DNA of 64,000 bases from Bog-532 sp963830385. GTDB lineage: Bacteria > Actinomycetota > Actinomycetes > Streptosporangiales > Streptosporangiaceae. Both the position numbers and the translations under genes were made by a program. Each line of letters starts with the position of its first letter. Position 1 is the stretch's first letter. Location of the stretch: the NCBI GenBank assembly GCA_963830385.1, contig CAWHMD010000008.1, positions 682,001-746,000 on the forward strand. Direction: 5' to 3'. The notes beneath the pieces are model-generated. The model made no database searches, had not been told where the DNA came from, and saw only the letters and a list, made by a program, of their open reading frames with translations. This document shows, in pieces, positions 17,613 through 26,168 of this stretch.

Positions 17613-17629
17613 CACGATTACTTATCGTG
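17613..17629. promoter_or_regulatory. Putative operator upstream of flavohemoglobin
   Basis: CACGAT-TACTT-ATCGTG is a perfect 6-5-6 inverted repeat in an AT-rich block (about 17580-17760) of an otherwise very GC-rich window, 178 bp before the flavohemoglobin start. Flavohemoglobin genes are usually controlled by a nitric-oxide-responsive repressor; the identity of the binder here is inferred only from that rule. The rest of the 17377-17806 gap holds no gene that I can support. Confidence 0.45.
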
Positions 17630-17806
17630 CAAATCCAAAAATCAGTTTTTTGTTAAAGGGTCAATTTGCGCCGGGGCCGATGTTATCGATGTCACACCGC
17701 GTTTTCGGCGACTAATAGGCGTCGATTATGGATATTCTGGGTACCTTAAGGCTGGCTTTGCCGGTATCTGCTGTAATTGCCGGCCACTGGGCAGGAGATT
17801 TGACCG

Positions 17807-19030
17807 ATGGCATCTTCCGATGGCGGCCCGGAAGGCCATCCAGCCCATCAGACCAGCGCCTCCACCGCCGATCAGGCGCAGAGTTTCTTCAGCGAGGGTG
17901 CGGCCGGGGGCCTCCCGGCGGCCGCCCGCGACGATCCCCTGGGCCGCCTGCTGGCCGCGATCGACCCGGTCTTCGATTCGGCGATGACCTATTTTTATGG
18001 CCACCTGTTTGCGATCGAGCCGCAGATCCGGGCGATGTTCCCGCCCGCCATGGACACCCAGCGGAAAAGGTTTTATCAGGCGCTGACCCGCATCGTTGCC
18101 AGCGCGGACGACGACGTCCTGGCCGCCTATCTGGATGGGCTGGGCCGGGCGCACCGCAAATTCGGGGTGCAAAAAGATCATTTCGACCCGTTCGCGCAGG
18201 CGCTCACCGCCACCTGGCAGCGATACGCGCCCAGCGCCTGGGCCGACGCGGCGGCCGAGTGGGACGACCTCTACCACCGGGTCAGCCGGGCGATGGTGGC
18301 CGCCGCCGACCGGGACGCGGAGCAGTCACCGCCGTGGTGGCTGGCGGAAATCGTCGACCACGAGGTGCGCGGGGCCGACCTGGCGGTGCTGACGCTGCTG
18401 CCCGGCCAGCCGGTCCCCTACCAGCCGGGCCAGCACATCAGCATCCAGACCCCGCGCTGGCCGCGATTGTGGCGCAGCTACTCGGTGGCCAACGCTCCCC
18501 GCGACGACGGCACCCTCACCTTGCACGTCCGGGCGGTGCCGGGCGGGCTGGTGAGCGCGGCGCTGGTGCACCACGTGACCGTCGGGGACACGTTGCTGCT
18601 GGGCGCGGCCGACGGCGCGATGACGGCCGACACCGCGTCCGGGCGGGACGTGCTGTGCCTGGCCGGCGGGACCGGGCTGGCGCCGGTCAAGGCCATCGTC
18701 GAGGCCATCGCCGGCGCTCAGGGAGCCCGGCCGCACCGCGAGATCGTGCTCTACCACGGCGCCCGGTACGAGGCCGGCCTGTACGACCTGGCCGACCTGC
18801 AGCACCTGGAGCGCAACTATCCGTGGCTGCAGGTCATCCCGGTCGTCTCCGAGGAGGCCGCCCCGGACGCCATCTTCGGCTCGATCCCGGACGTGGTGGC
18901 CGTGGCCAACTGGCGTGACCGCGACGTCTACGTGGCCGGCCCGGACCCGATGATCGCCCAGACCGTCAGCGAGCTGAAGGACCGCGGCGCCCCCGAGGAG
19001 CGCCTCCACTACGACTGCCCGATGTTCTAG
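17807..19030 (+). CDS. Flavohemoglobin (nitric oxide dioxygenase-like)
   Basis: The 407-residue product has a globin domain (about 40-170, with MTYFYGHLFAIEP holding the B10 Tyr region and the proximal His in LGRAHRKFGV). This is followed by an FAD domain (RSYSVANAP) and an NAD domain (CLAGGTGLAPVKAI, ending HYDCPMF). This three-domain order is that of flavohemoglobin, which oxidises nitric oxide to nitrate using NAD(P)H. A 35-residue polar N-terminal extension precedes the globin. The start ATG 17807 has GGAGA nearby. A palindromic operator candidate lies upstream. Confidence 0.92.
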   Translation: MASSDGGPEGHPAHQTSASTADQAQSFFSEGAAGGLPAAARDDPLGRLLAAIDPVFDSAMTYFYGHLFAIEPQIRAMFPPAMDTQRKRFYQALTRIVASADDDVLAAYLDGLGRAHRKFGVQKDHFDPFAQALTATWQRYAPSAWADAAAEWDDLYHRVSRAMVAAADRDAEQSPPWWLAEIVDHEVRGADLAVLTLLPGQPVPYQPGQHISIQTPRWPRLWRSYSVANAPRDDGTLTLHVRAVPGGLVSAALVHHVTVGDTLLLGAADGAMTADTASGRDVLCLAGGTGLAPVKAIVEAIAGAQGARPHREIVLYHGARYEAGLYDLADLQHLERNYPWLQVIPVVSEEAAPDAIFGSIPDVVAVANWRDRDVYVAGPDPMIAQTVSELKDRGAPEERLHYDCPMF

Positions 19031-19051
19031 GCGGCACCGTCCCGGCGAACC

Positions 19052-19843
19052 TCAGACCTTGCGCCAGCCCGGCACCCAGGCACCGTCGGCGCTGACCTCG
19101 TAGTCGCCGAACAGGGCCGGGGCCTCGGCCCGCATCAGCTCCCCGATCCTGCCGAACACCAGCCGGATCTCTTCCTCGGCACCGGGATCGGTCCGCGCCT
19201 CGATCGTGTGCCGCAGCGTCCGCACGTTGGCCGTCCATACCAGCCCGGTCGCCACGCCGTCCGGTGCGAACCGCCGCATGAACGACGTCTTGTGCTTCTT
19301 CTCGTGCATCTTGACGCCGTCGTCGTCCAGCCCGAAGTGATCGGCCATCCAGCGCTGAAAGTTCTCCATCTCCCCCAGCAGGACGCCCGCCCGCTTCATC
19401 AGCTCTTCGTCCTCCTGGGCCCACTCGGGGAACCAGAACGGGATGTCCGCGAGCCGGACGAAACGCAGTGACTCCTGGGACACCGCGGTGCCCGGCCGGT
19501 GCCGGACCAGCTCGTGCGTGAACACCCGGCTCACGTTGTGCAGCACGAACGTGAAGCTGATGTGCTCCAGCACCGAGCCGTGCGCCTGGGCCAGGATGTT
19601 CTGCAGGTAGACCGTCTGGTCGTTGCGGACCATGCGGACGTTCGGGTTGAGCCCCGGCTCCCAGGACCGGTAACACATCTTGCCCGCGAACTCGGCCAGG
19701 TTCTGCGCGTCGTTGTCGAGCTGGTCGCGGTCCAGCCGCTCGAGCCAGCTGCTGCCGCCCACCTCGGCCAGGTACTCGGCGATCATGTCGTAGTCGAGCT
19801 GCGGCCGGGCCACCAGCCGGATCTCGGGCTCCACGCTCCTCAT
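19052..19843 (-). CDS. thyX: FAD-dependent thymidylate synthase
   Basis: This 263-residue ThyX makes dTMP from dUMP with methylene-tetrahydrofolate and NADPH. The signature begins HELVRHRPGTAVSQESLRFV, which contains RHR and the conserved Ser, with FAD/dUMP residues in QNILAQAHGSVLEHISFTF. The C-terminal NVRTLRHTIEAR segment, which binds dUMP in the family, is present. ThyX is the usual actinobacterial enzyme. It is convergent with flavohemoglobin (21-bp gap) and 26 bp downstream of the anthranilate synthase gene on the same strand. Confidence 0.96.
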   Translation of the reverse strand: MRSVEPEIRLVARPQLDYDMIAEYLAEVGGSSWLERLDRDQLDNDAQNLAEFAGKMCYRSWEPGLNPNVRMVRNDQTVYLQNILAQAHGSVLEHISFTFVLHNVSRVFTHELVRHRPGTAVSQESLRFVRLADIPFWFPEWAQEDEELMKRAGVLLGEMENFQRWMADHFGLDDDGVKMHEKKHKTSFMRRFAPDGVATGLVWTANVRTLRHTIEARTDPGAEEEIRLVFGRIGELMRAEAPALFGDYEVSADGAWVPGWRKV

Positions 19844-19869
19844 GTCACAGCACTCTAACGGCCAGCCGG

Positions 19870-22077
19870 TCAGCTAGCGGGTGAAGACACCCGGTCGCGG
19901 CACAGCCGCAGCACGTTGGCGATGACCTGGTGCCCGGCCCGGCCGGTGGCGGTGAGGATCGACTCGGGGTGGAACTGCACGGCCCAGCGGCCGGCCGCAT
20001 GGTCCTCGATCGCCATGACCACCCCGTCGGGGGTGACCGCGGTGACCTCGAAGTCGCCCTTGACCTGCTCGGTCCGGGCGTAGATGGAGTGGTAGCGGGC
20101 CCCGGTGAACTCGGCCGGGAGGCCGTCCAGCAGCTGGCCGCCCTGGACCCGGACCCGGCCGGGCTTGCCGTGCGCGGGCTCGGTCAGCAGCGAGAGCTCA
20201 CCGCCGGCGTGCTCCACCATCGCCTGCAGGCCCAGGCAGACACCGAACGCGGGCAGGCCGCGGGCGTCCAGCTCGGACAGCAGGGCGTCGCAGGCGAAGT
20301 CGGACGGCCGGCCGGGACCAGGCGACAGTACCACCAGGTCCGGCCGGTAGTGGTCGAGCAGCGACGGCGGGAAACCGGCCCGCAGCGTGGTCACCTGCGC
20401 GCCCTGCTGCCGGAAGTAGTCGGCCAGCGTGTGCACGAACGAGTCCTGGTGGTCGACCAGCAGGATGTGCAGGCCAGCCCCGGGCTGGGGCCCCGCCACC
20501 TCAGGCTCGGCCGGGCTGGCCGAGCCCGCCGAGCGTTCGGCGTCTTTCAGGGTTTCCATCAGCGCCCGGGCCTTGATGTGGGTCTCGCGCTCCTCGGAGT
20601 CCGGGTCGGAATCGAACAGCAGCGTCGCCCCGGCCCGGACCGCGGCGATGCCGTCCCGGATGTGGGCGGTGCGCAGGGTGAGGCCGGTGTTCATGCCGCC
20701 GTCGAAGCCGATCGCGCCGACCGCGCCGCCGTACCAGCGGCGCGGGGTGGCCTCGTGGTCCTCGATGAACTGCATGGCCCAGTTCTTGGGGGCGCCGGTC
20801 ACGGTCACCGCCCACATGTGGGTGAGGAACGCGTCGAGGGCGTCGAACCCGGGCTGCAGCCGGCCCTCGACGTGGTCGACGGTGTGGATCAGCCGACTGT
20901 ACATCTCGATCTGCCGGCGCCCGATGACCCGGACCGTGCCCGGCACGCAGACCCGCGACTTGTCGTTGCGGTCCACGTCGGTGCACATGGTCAGCTCGGA
21001 CTCCTCCTTGGCCGAGTCGAGCAGCGTGCGGATGTTCTCCGCGTCCTCCAGCGGGCCGGCCCCGCGCGCGATCGTGCCGGAGATCGGGCAGGTCTCCACC
21101 CGGTCCCCGGTGACCCGCACGTACATCTCGGGCGAGGCACCGACCAGGTACTCCCCCTCGCCCAGGTTGAACATGAACTCGTACGGGGCCGGGTTGCGGC
21201 CCCGCAGCTGCTCATAGAACGCAGACGGCCGCGCGCAGCGGCCGTAGAACACGTGCCCGGGCACCACTTCGAACAGGTCGCCGCGGGCGAACTTCTCCCG
21301 CGCCTGGGCCACGACCTGGGCGTAGGCGCCAGGCTTGGGCTGCTCGGGCAGGGCGCCCGGGGGGGGCGGGGTAGGCGGCGTGGTGCGCTCGGTCAGCCGG
21401 GGCAGCCCCTCGGTGGAGACGCCGTCCACGGTGAATTCGTAGCTGAGCCGGGTGGCCTCTTCCCGCTTGCGGTCCAGCACGTAGATCTCGTCCGGCAGGT
21501 GCAGTACCAGGTCACGCTGGTCGGCGGGCCGGTCCAGCCGCATCCGCACCGGCTCGAACTGGAAGGCCAGGTCGTAGCCGAACGCCCCGTACAGGCCCAG
21601 ATGGGAGTCTGGGCAGCCGAACGCGGCGATGATCTCGCGGATCGCGCTGAACACGGTGGGGCGGCGGCTGCGCTCCTCTTCGGTGTAGGCCCGGTCCGGC
21701 TCCGGTATGTCCACGGTCACGCTGGTGCCTGCATCGGCCGTGCCCGCGTCCCCAGTGCCATCGGTGACGAGCGTGCCGGCCCGCTGCAGCGCAGCCGCGA
21801 TCATCGGCAGCACCACCCGGCCCCGGTCGTTCAGGGCGCGGGCGCCGATGCGGCGGCCGCGGGCCACGACCTCCACGCACGGGTCGGCGTAGGCGATGTG
21901 CCACCGGCTGTACCGGCCCGGGTACTCCATGCCCGAGCTGAGCACGCCGCCGCGCCGGTCGTCGACCGCGCGCGCGATCTCGGTCAGCCGGTCCGGGTCG
22001 AACGACTTAGCAGTTCGGGTGACCCGCACGCCGCCGCCGGTCTCGAAGTCGGTTCGCACATCGGCCATCTTGTCCAC
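19870..22077 (-). CDS. trpEG: Anthranilate synthase, fused TrpE-TrpG
   Basis: The 735-residue protein joins a chorismate-binding TrpE-like part (about 1-510, with CPISGTIARGAGPLEDAENI and the VTGAPKNWAMQFIEDHE core) to a glutamine amidotransferase (about 545-735, with the nucleophile in FGVCLGLQAMVEHAGG and WAVQFHPESIL). It should convert chorismate and glutamine to anthranilate. GTG 22077 is favoured by AAAGG seven bases upstream; ATG 22068 is an alternative. The single-chain arrangement is found in some bacteria and in phenazine or secondary-metabolite pathways, but a Trp-codon leader and attenuator upstream argue for control by tryptophan supply. No other trp gene is in the window. Confidence 0.94.
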   Translation of the reverse strand: MDKMADVRTDFETGGGVRVTRTAKSFDPDRLTEIARAVDDRRGGVLSSGMEYPGRYSRWHIAYADPCVEVVARGRRIGARALNDRGRVVLPMIAAALQRAGTLVTDGTGDAGTADAGTSVTVDIPEPDRAYTEEERSRRPTVFSAIREIIAAFGCPDSHLGLYGAFGYDLAFQFEPVRMRLDRPADQRDLVLHLPDEIYVLDRKREEATRLSYEFTVDGVSTEGLPRLTERTTPPTPPPPGALPEQPKPGAYAQVVAQAREKFARGDLFEVVPGHVFYGRCARPSAFYEQLRGRNPAPYEFMFNLGEGEYLVGASPEMYVRVTGDRVETCPISGTIARGAGPLEDAENIRTLLDSAKEESELTMCTDVDRNDKSRVCVPGTVRVIGRRQIEMYSRLIHTVDHVEGRLQPGFDALDAFLTHMWAVTVTGAPKNWAMQFIEDHEATPRRWYGGAVGAIGFDGGMNTGLTLRTAHIRDGIAAVRAGATLLFDSDPDSEERETHIKARALMETLKDAERSAGSASPAEPEVAGPQPGAGLHILLVDHQDSFVHTLADYFRQQGAQVTTLRAGFPPSLLDHYRPDLVVLSPGPGRPSDFACDALLSELDARGLPAFGVCLGLQAMVEHAGGELSLLTEPAHGKPGRVRVQGGQLLDGLPAEFTGARYHSIYARTEQVKGDFEVTAVTPDGVVMAIEDHAAGRWAVQFHPESILTATGRAGHQVIANVLRLCRDRVSSPAS

Positions 22078-22110
22078 GTCGGCACCTTTGTCTGGGCCCG
22101 GCCACGGCGG

Positions 22111-22143
22111 GAAAGAAAAACGGCCGCCGAATGCGGGCGGTCG
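22111..22143 (-). terminator. Attenuator terminator hairpin before trpEG
   Basis: On the minus strand CGACCGCC (22143-22136) pairs with GGCGGCCG (22128-22121), eight pairs with one A-C mismatch and a 7-nt loop, followed at once by TTTTTCTTT. This is an intrinsic terminator placed 34 nt before the coding start, as expected for transcription attenuation. Confidence 0.8.
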
Positions 22144-22198
22144 TCATGATCAACGAGTCAGCTGCAACGCCGCCTAGAGGGGGCGCCACCACTGCAGC
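22136..22198 (-). promoter_or_regulatory. Trp attenuator: competing 1:2 and 2:3 pairings
   Basis: Segment 1 (GCTGCA, 22198-22193, ending just before the Trp codons) can pair with segment 2 (TGCAGC, 22166-22161). Segment 2's GGCGG (22174-22170) can instead pair with CCGCC (22140-22136), the left arm of the terminator. Stalling at the Trp codons would cover segment 1, favour 2:3 pairing and block termination. All pairings are visible in the sequence; the mechanism follows the enteric trp paradigm. Confidence 0.75.
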
Positions 22199-22212
22199 CT
22201 CGTCGTACGCAT
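22174..22212 (-). CDS. trpL: Trp leader peptide MRTTRLQWWRPL
   Basis: A 12-residue frame from ATG 22212 to TAG 22174 contains two adjacent TGG codons. It lies directly ahead of an attenuator hairpin and the anthranilate synthase gene. Actinobacterial trp leaders with two or three tandem Trp codons are known. No strong ribosome-binding site precedes it, so the transcript may be leaderless or nearly so. Confidence 0.78.
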   Translation of the reverse strand: MRTTRLQWWRPL

Positions 22213-22272
22213 GGGGGTGAGCTTAGCCGACCGGGCCGGGTGCCGCCACGGGGTATCCGGCCCGGTCCAGGC

Positions 22273-22285
22273 TAGGGTCAGCTGC
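22273..22285 (+). promoter_or_regulatory. Leaderless-type -10 box for FUSC gene
   Basis: TAGGGT (22273-22278) is followed by seven bases and then GTG 22286. This spacing matches actinobacterial leaderless transcripts, in which the TAnnnT box lies 6-7 bp before a start codon that is also the transcription start. Confidence 0.55.
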
Positions 22286-24499
22286 GTGCGGGATTACCGA
22301 GATCCCTGGTTGGCGCTCGGCGCCTGGTTCCGGTCCAGCCGCCGGATGCTCGCGGCCGAGCTGAGCCACGGCGGCTGGCTGAACTTCGGCCCGTTCCGCT
22401 GGTCGGCGGTGGACGTGCCGCGGGCGCTGCGGGCCGGGGTCGGGATGGTCACCCCGCTCGCGCTCGGGCTGGCCACCGGGCACCTGGAGTACGGCGTGTT
22501 CGCGGCCCTGGGAGCGCAACCCGCGGGAATCGTCTCGTTCCAGGGCGCGTCGCGGACCCGGGTCAGCGCGATCACGCTGGCCGCGCTGGGCATGGCCGTC
22601 GCCACCTGGGTCGGCGGCGTCGCCGCCTGGGCCAGCGGCTGGTTGCTGTTCCCGGCCGTGCTGGTGTTCAGCTACCTGGCCGGGTTGCTGGCCGCGCTCG
22701 GGCAGCGGTTCGGTGTGGTGGGTCTGCAGTGGGCCATCCAGCTGGTCATCGCCAGCGCGATCCCGCTGCCGCCCGGGGACGCCGCGGTGCGGGCCGGTTT
22801 GGTGCTGGCCGGCGGCCTGTGGCAGGGTGCGCTGGTCATCGGGGGCTGGGCCTTCACCCGGGGCGGGCAGGAGCGAGCGTCGCTGGCGGCCGGATACCGC
22901 GCCCTGGCCCGGTACGCCGAGGACAGCTGCCATCGGCCGCCGGAAGGCACGGCCACGGCCACGGCCGCCCCGCCTCCGCCGGGCTTCGACTCCGCCGCGG
23001 TCACCGACCCCAACCCGCTGCTGCGGGCCCAGGAGCGCTACCGCTTCCTGCTGCTGCTCGAACAGGCCGAGCGGATCCGGGTCAGCCTGGCCGCCGTGGC
23101 CCGTTACGGGTCACAGTGCGAGCTGCTGGATCCGGTGGCCCGCGTGCTGGACGGGCTAGCCGACGCGCTGGAGGCCCGGCGCGGCCACCACGATCTGGCC
23201 GAGACGCTGGAGCAGACGCTGGCCGGTATCAAGCTGTCCGCGGACGTGCCCTGGCGCTGGGCAGGCGCGGCCCTGCTGGGCGAGCTACGCGGCGCGGTCC
23301 GGATCCTGCGGCGGCTGGACGACCGGGACGTCGGGCCGACCCCGGATCGCCCGGCCCGGCCCGCCCACCGCTGGACGGCCTGGCGTTCGAAGGTCACCTC
23401 GGCGCTGGAAAACCTGACCGCCGCGGCCGGGATCTCGACCGAGGCGGGCCGGCACGCGCTGCGGCTGGCGGTGGTCGCCGCGATCGGGGAGATCGTCGCC
23501 CAGGCCTCCGGTCTCCCGCATGGCTACTGGATCGTGCTGACGATCCTGATCGTGCTGCGGCCGGACTACGCCTCCACCATCTACCGGGGCGTACAGCGGG
23601 CGGCCGGCACGATCCTCGGGGCCGGGCTGGGGCTGGCCACCGCGCTGCTACTGCACGCCGGCCCCGGGGTGCTGATCGCGGCGGCGGGCGTGACGATGAC
23701 CGTGTCCTATGCCGTGTTCGCGGTGAACTACCTGCTGTTCGCGGTGTTCCTGACTGACTTCGTGGTCATCTTGCTGGCCCTGCTGGGCCAGACCGCCGAG
23801 CAGACCGTGGGGGCCCGGATTACCGGCACCGTGATCGGCGCCGCACTCGCCCTGATCGGATACCTGGTGTGGCCGTCGTGGGAGGGTGAGTCGGCGCAGC
23901 AGAAGCTGGCCCGGCTGTTCGAGACCCAGGCCGCTTACCTGTCGATGGTGCTGCGCGCCTACATCCGGCCCGGTCCCCCGGATTGGGCCGCCCTCGCCGC
24001 CGCTGCCCGCACCACGCGCCGGGCCCGCACTGACGCCGAGGCGTCGGCCGACCGGCTTGCTGACGAGCCGCCGCAGCCGCCCCTGACGGCCCGGCTGGCC
24101 TACGGTCTGATCGGTATCGGACGGCGGCTGGCCCACGCCTCGCTCACCCTGGAAGCGGCGCTGGAAACCACGCACCCCAAGCAAGGCCAGGCCCCCCGCC
24201 CGGCTCAGCCGGACCAAAAGGTCAAAGCGGTGGACCAGTTCGCCGATGGCGTCGAAGCAGCAGCCAGCGTGGTGGCCGGTTCCCTGCGCAGCCTGCGTCC
24301 CCCGGGCGACATGCCGCCGCTGCGCGAGTTGCAGTCCGTCCTCTACCAGGAGTTCACCGCCGACCAGGATCTGCCCGGTGACGGCGCTCCCCCGCTGGGC
24401 ACCGCTGGCCTGAACACCATCCTGGTCAGCACGACCGACGAATACACCGACGCATTCGACACCGCCGCCGACGTCCTCCGCCAGCGCCTCGGCTCATGA
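22286..24499 (+). CDS. FUSC family membrane protein (putative aromatic-acid exporter)
   Basis: The product is about 737 residues. It has two blocks of hydrophobic helices (about 55-200 and 410-540) flanked by long cytoplasmic helical regions, the FUSC/YccS-like architecture. The second block contains the family-like HGYWIVLTILIVLRPDY segment. Relatives export fusaric acid or hydroxybenzoates; the cargo here is unknown. GTG 22286 is preferred over the 22211 frame start because the latter overlaps the Trp leader and because a leaderless -10 precedes it. It is divergent from the trp leader, so export of an aromatic acid related to anthranilate is conceivable but speculative. Confidence 0.86.
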   Translation: MRDYRDPWLALGAWFRSSRRMLAAELSHGGWLNFGPFRWSAVDVPRALRAGVGMVTPLALGLATGHLEYGVFAALGAQPAGIVSFQGASRTRVSAITLAALGMAVATWVGGVAAWASGWLLFPAVLVFSYLAGLLAALGQRFGVVGLQWAIQLVIASAIPLPPGDAAVRAGLVLAGGLWQGALVIGGWAFTRGGQERASLAAGYRALARYAEDSCHRPPEGTATATAAPPPPGFDSAAVTDPNPLLRAQERYRFLLLLEQAERIRVSLAAVARYGSQCELLDPVARVLDGLADALEARRGHHDLAETLEQTLAGIKLSADVPWRWAGAALLGELRGAVRILRRLDDRDVGPTPDRPARPAHRWTAWRSKVTSALENLTAAAGISTEAGRHALRLAVVAAIGEIVAQASGLPHGYWIVLTILIVLRPDYASTIYRGVQRAAGTILGAGLGLATALLLHAGPGVLIAAAGVTMTVSYAVFAVNYLLFAVFLTDFVVILLALLGQTAEQTVGARITGTVIGAALALIGYLVWPSWEGESAQQKLARLFETQAAYLSMVLRAYIRPGPPDWAALAAAARTTRRARTDAEASADRLADEPPQPPLTARLAYGLIGIGRRLAHASLTLEAALETTHPKQGQAPRPAQPDQKVKAVDQFADGVEAAASVVAGSLRSLRPPGDMPPLRELQSVLYQEFTADQDLPGDGAPPLGTAGLNTILVSTTDEYTDAFDTAADVLRQRLGS

Positions 24500-24613
24500 T
24501 CCGCCGAACCAGTGATCTGCTGATCTGCGCCGGCTGAATAGATGTCGCTGAAATGTAATTCCGCTGCGCTTTCTAACGTTTTCTTTTTGTGTTATTATGT
24601 CAATTGCTGGTCA

Positions 24614-24625
24614 TAAATTTGGGTC
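24614..24625 (+). promoter_or_regulatory. Leaderless-type -10 box for methyltransferase gene
   Basis: TAAATT (24614-24619) lies six bases before ATG 24626, inside an AT-rich block (about 24540-24625). No ribosome-binding site is visible, consistent with a leaderless message. Confidence 0.55.
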
Positions 24626-25498
24626 ATGAATGATTCGGGGACACCGAGCATGACCGCTATGACCGCCGCCGCCGCCCGCGCCGCCCACCTCGTCGTCGAC
24701 CGCGAACCGCTGATCTTCGCCGACCCGCTGGCCGCCACGCTGCTCGGCGACCAGGCCGGCCCGCTGCTCGCCTACCACCGCGGCAGCCCGGCTCACGACG
24801 TGCTGGCGGTGGCCCGCGCGACCGTGACCACCCGCAGCCGGTTCACCGAGGAACGGCTGGCCGAGGCGGCGCGGCGCGGCGTCAGCCAGTACCTGATCCT
24901 GGGCGCGGGACTGGATTCTTTCGCCTGGCGGTCGCCGCTGGCGGCCCGGGTCCGCGTGATCGAGGCCGACCACCCGGGCGCCCAGCGCTGGAAACGGGCC
25001 CGGCTGGCCGAGGCCGGGATGACCGCCCGGGGCGACGTCCGCTACGCCGGCATCGACCTGGAGGCCGGGACGCTGGACGCCGCGCTGACCACGGCTGGTT
25101 TCGACTTCGGGCAGCCCGCGCTGATCAGCTGGCTGGGCGTGATCATGTACCTCAGCAAGGACGCGATCACCAGCACGCTGGCCACGCTGAGCCGCTGCGC
25201 ACGCGGGACCGAGCTGGTGGCCGAGTACCTGGTGCCCGACGATCTGCGGGACGGCCTCGGCCGCGGTTACGCCCAGCAGGTGGCGCCGGTGGCGGCGCAG
25301 TGGGGCGAGCCGTGGCGGACCTGCCTGCGGCCCGGGGAGATGGGCGCGCTGCTGGCCGCGCACGGCTTCGCGCTGGCCGCCAGCGTGCCGCAGCGCGAGG
25401 CGGTCCCCGATCCGCTGTGGGACCGGACCGACGCGCTCCGGCCCGCCGGCCTGGGCTGGCTGGCGCACGCGCGGCGCACCGGCCCAGGCGGCGATTAA
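24626..25498 (+). CDS. Class I SAM-dependent methyltransferase, TIGR00027/PF04072 type
   Basis: This 290-residue protein has the leucine-carboxyl-methyltransferase-like fold: TTRSRFTEERLAEAARRGV, the SAM motif YLILGAGLDSFAWR, the acidic VIEADHPGAQRWKRARL and LISWLGVIMYLSKDAI. These actinobacterial proteins are thought to methylate carboxyl or hydroxyl groups of small or polyketide-like substrates; the target is unknown. Two more members of this group occur in the window (38274-39149 and 47550-48404), the latter closest in motif spacing. Confidence 0.88.
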   Translation: MNDSGTPSMTAMTAAAARAAHLVVDREPLIFADPLAATLLGDQAGPLLAYHRGSPAHDVLAVARATVTTRSRFTEERLAEAARRGVSQYLILGAGLDSFAWRSPLAARVRVIEADHPGAQRWKRARLAEAGMTARGDVRYAGIDLEAGTLDAALTTAGFDFGQPALISWLGVIMYLSKDAITSTLATLSRCARGTELVAEYLVPDDLRDGLGRGYAQQVAPVAAQWGEPWRTCLRPGEMGALLAAHGFALAASVPQREAVPDPLWDRTDALRPAGLGWLAHARRTGPGGD

Positions 25499-25570
25499 CG
25501 CACCGGCGACCGGTGGTGGCACTCTGGGCGCGACCCATCCGGACCGCGACGCCCAGGGAGACAGCCGACG

Positions 25571-26005
25571 ATGACGACGGTGAGCGCCGCCACCTGGATC
25601 GACGCGCGGCCTGAGGCGGTATGGGCCGTCCTCACCGACCTGCGGCGCTACCCGGAGTGGCACCCGCTGTTCCCGGCGGCGGCGGGCGACCTGGCCGTCG
25701 GGCAGCGGATCACGCTGCGCGGCGCCCGCGACGGCGGCGGCCGGGTCACGATCCGCCCGCGCGTCACCGCCGTCATCCCCGGCCGCGAGCTGGGCTGGGT
25801 GAGCCGCCCGCCGGGAATGCCACCGGGCCTGCTCAGCGCCGAATACGGTCTCACGCTAAAGCCGGGCAACGGCGGCACCCTGGTCCTGCAGCGCGAGGAG
25901 TACCGCGGTTTTCTGGTGCGCTTTTCCGGCCGCAGGCTCGATCGGGGCGAGGCCGGCTTGCGGGCGCTGAATGGCGCGCTGAAGGCCCGCCTGGAGAACT
26001 CCTGA
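25571..26005 (+). CDS. SRPBCC (START-like) domain protein
   Basis: This 144-residue protein shows the polyketide-cyclase/START-like pattern: SAATWIDARPEAVWAVLTDL, then RRYPEWHPLF near the start, and the C-terminal helix GLRALNGALKARLE. The fold binds hydrophobic ligands in a helix-grip pocket. The start ATG 25571 has GGGAGA upstream. It is 72 bp after the methyltransferase gene and possibly co-transcribed. The function is not predictable further. Confidence 0.85.
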   Translation: MTTVSAATWIDARPEAVWAVLTDLRRYPEWHPLFPAAAGDLAVGQRITLRGARDGGGRVTIRPRVTAVIPGRELGWVSRPPGMPPGLLSAEYGLTLKPGNGGTLVLQREEYRGFLVRFSGRRLDRGEAGLRALNGALKARLENS

Positions 26006-26072
26006 GATGGCTGCGATTTTTGTGGCGGATGGGAAACTCAAGGGAGGCAGCGGAAGCAGATACGGCCATCAA

Positions 26073-26122
26073 TGCACGTGCAGGAAATTACCCACAGGGT
26101 GGACTTACTCTGTGCACGTGCA
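26073..26122. repeat. Two TGCACGTGCA palindromes 40 bp apart (third core at 26351-26358)
   Basis: Identical 10-bp perfect palindromes occupy 26073-26082 and 26113-26122, exactly 40 bp start to start, about four helical turns. A third copy with one edge change (CGCACGTGCA) lies at 26350-26359. Repeated spaced palindromes are typical of operators. Confidence 0.65.
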
Positions 26123-26150
26123 AAAAACCGCCCACGCGGCGCACGCATGA

Positions 26151-26168
26151 CGTAATCAGTAAATTACG
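26151..26168. repeat. Inverted repeat CGTAAT-N6-ATTACG
   Basis: A perfect 6-6-6 inverted repeat 28 bp to the right of the second GCACGTGC palindrome, in the same gene-free AT-rich block. It may be part of the same regulatory cluster. Confidence 0.5.

Noticed and set aside
19930..22149. A 739-codon plus-strand frame opposite trpEG
   Set aside because: Shadow of the anthranilate synthase gene with no recognisable motif; typical of high-GC antisense frames.
22007..22192. Frame MTTARIRRPFFFP... as a Phe-rich leader
   Set aside because: It runs into trpEG, spans the terminator hairpin and lacks a stop before it; the short WW peptide fits the attenuator much better.
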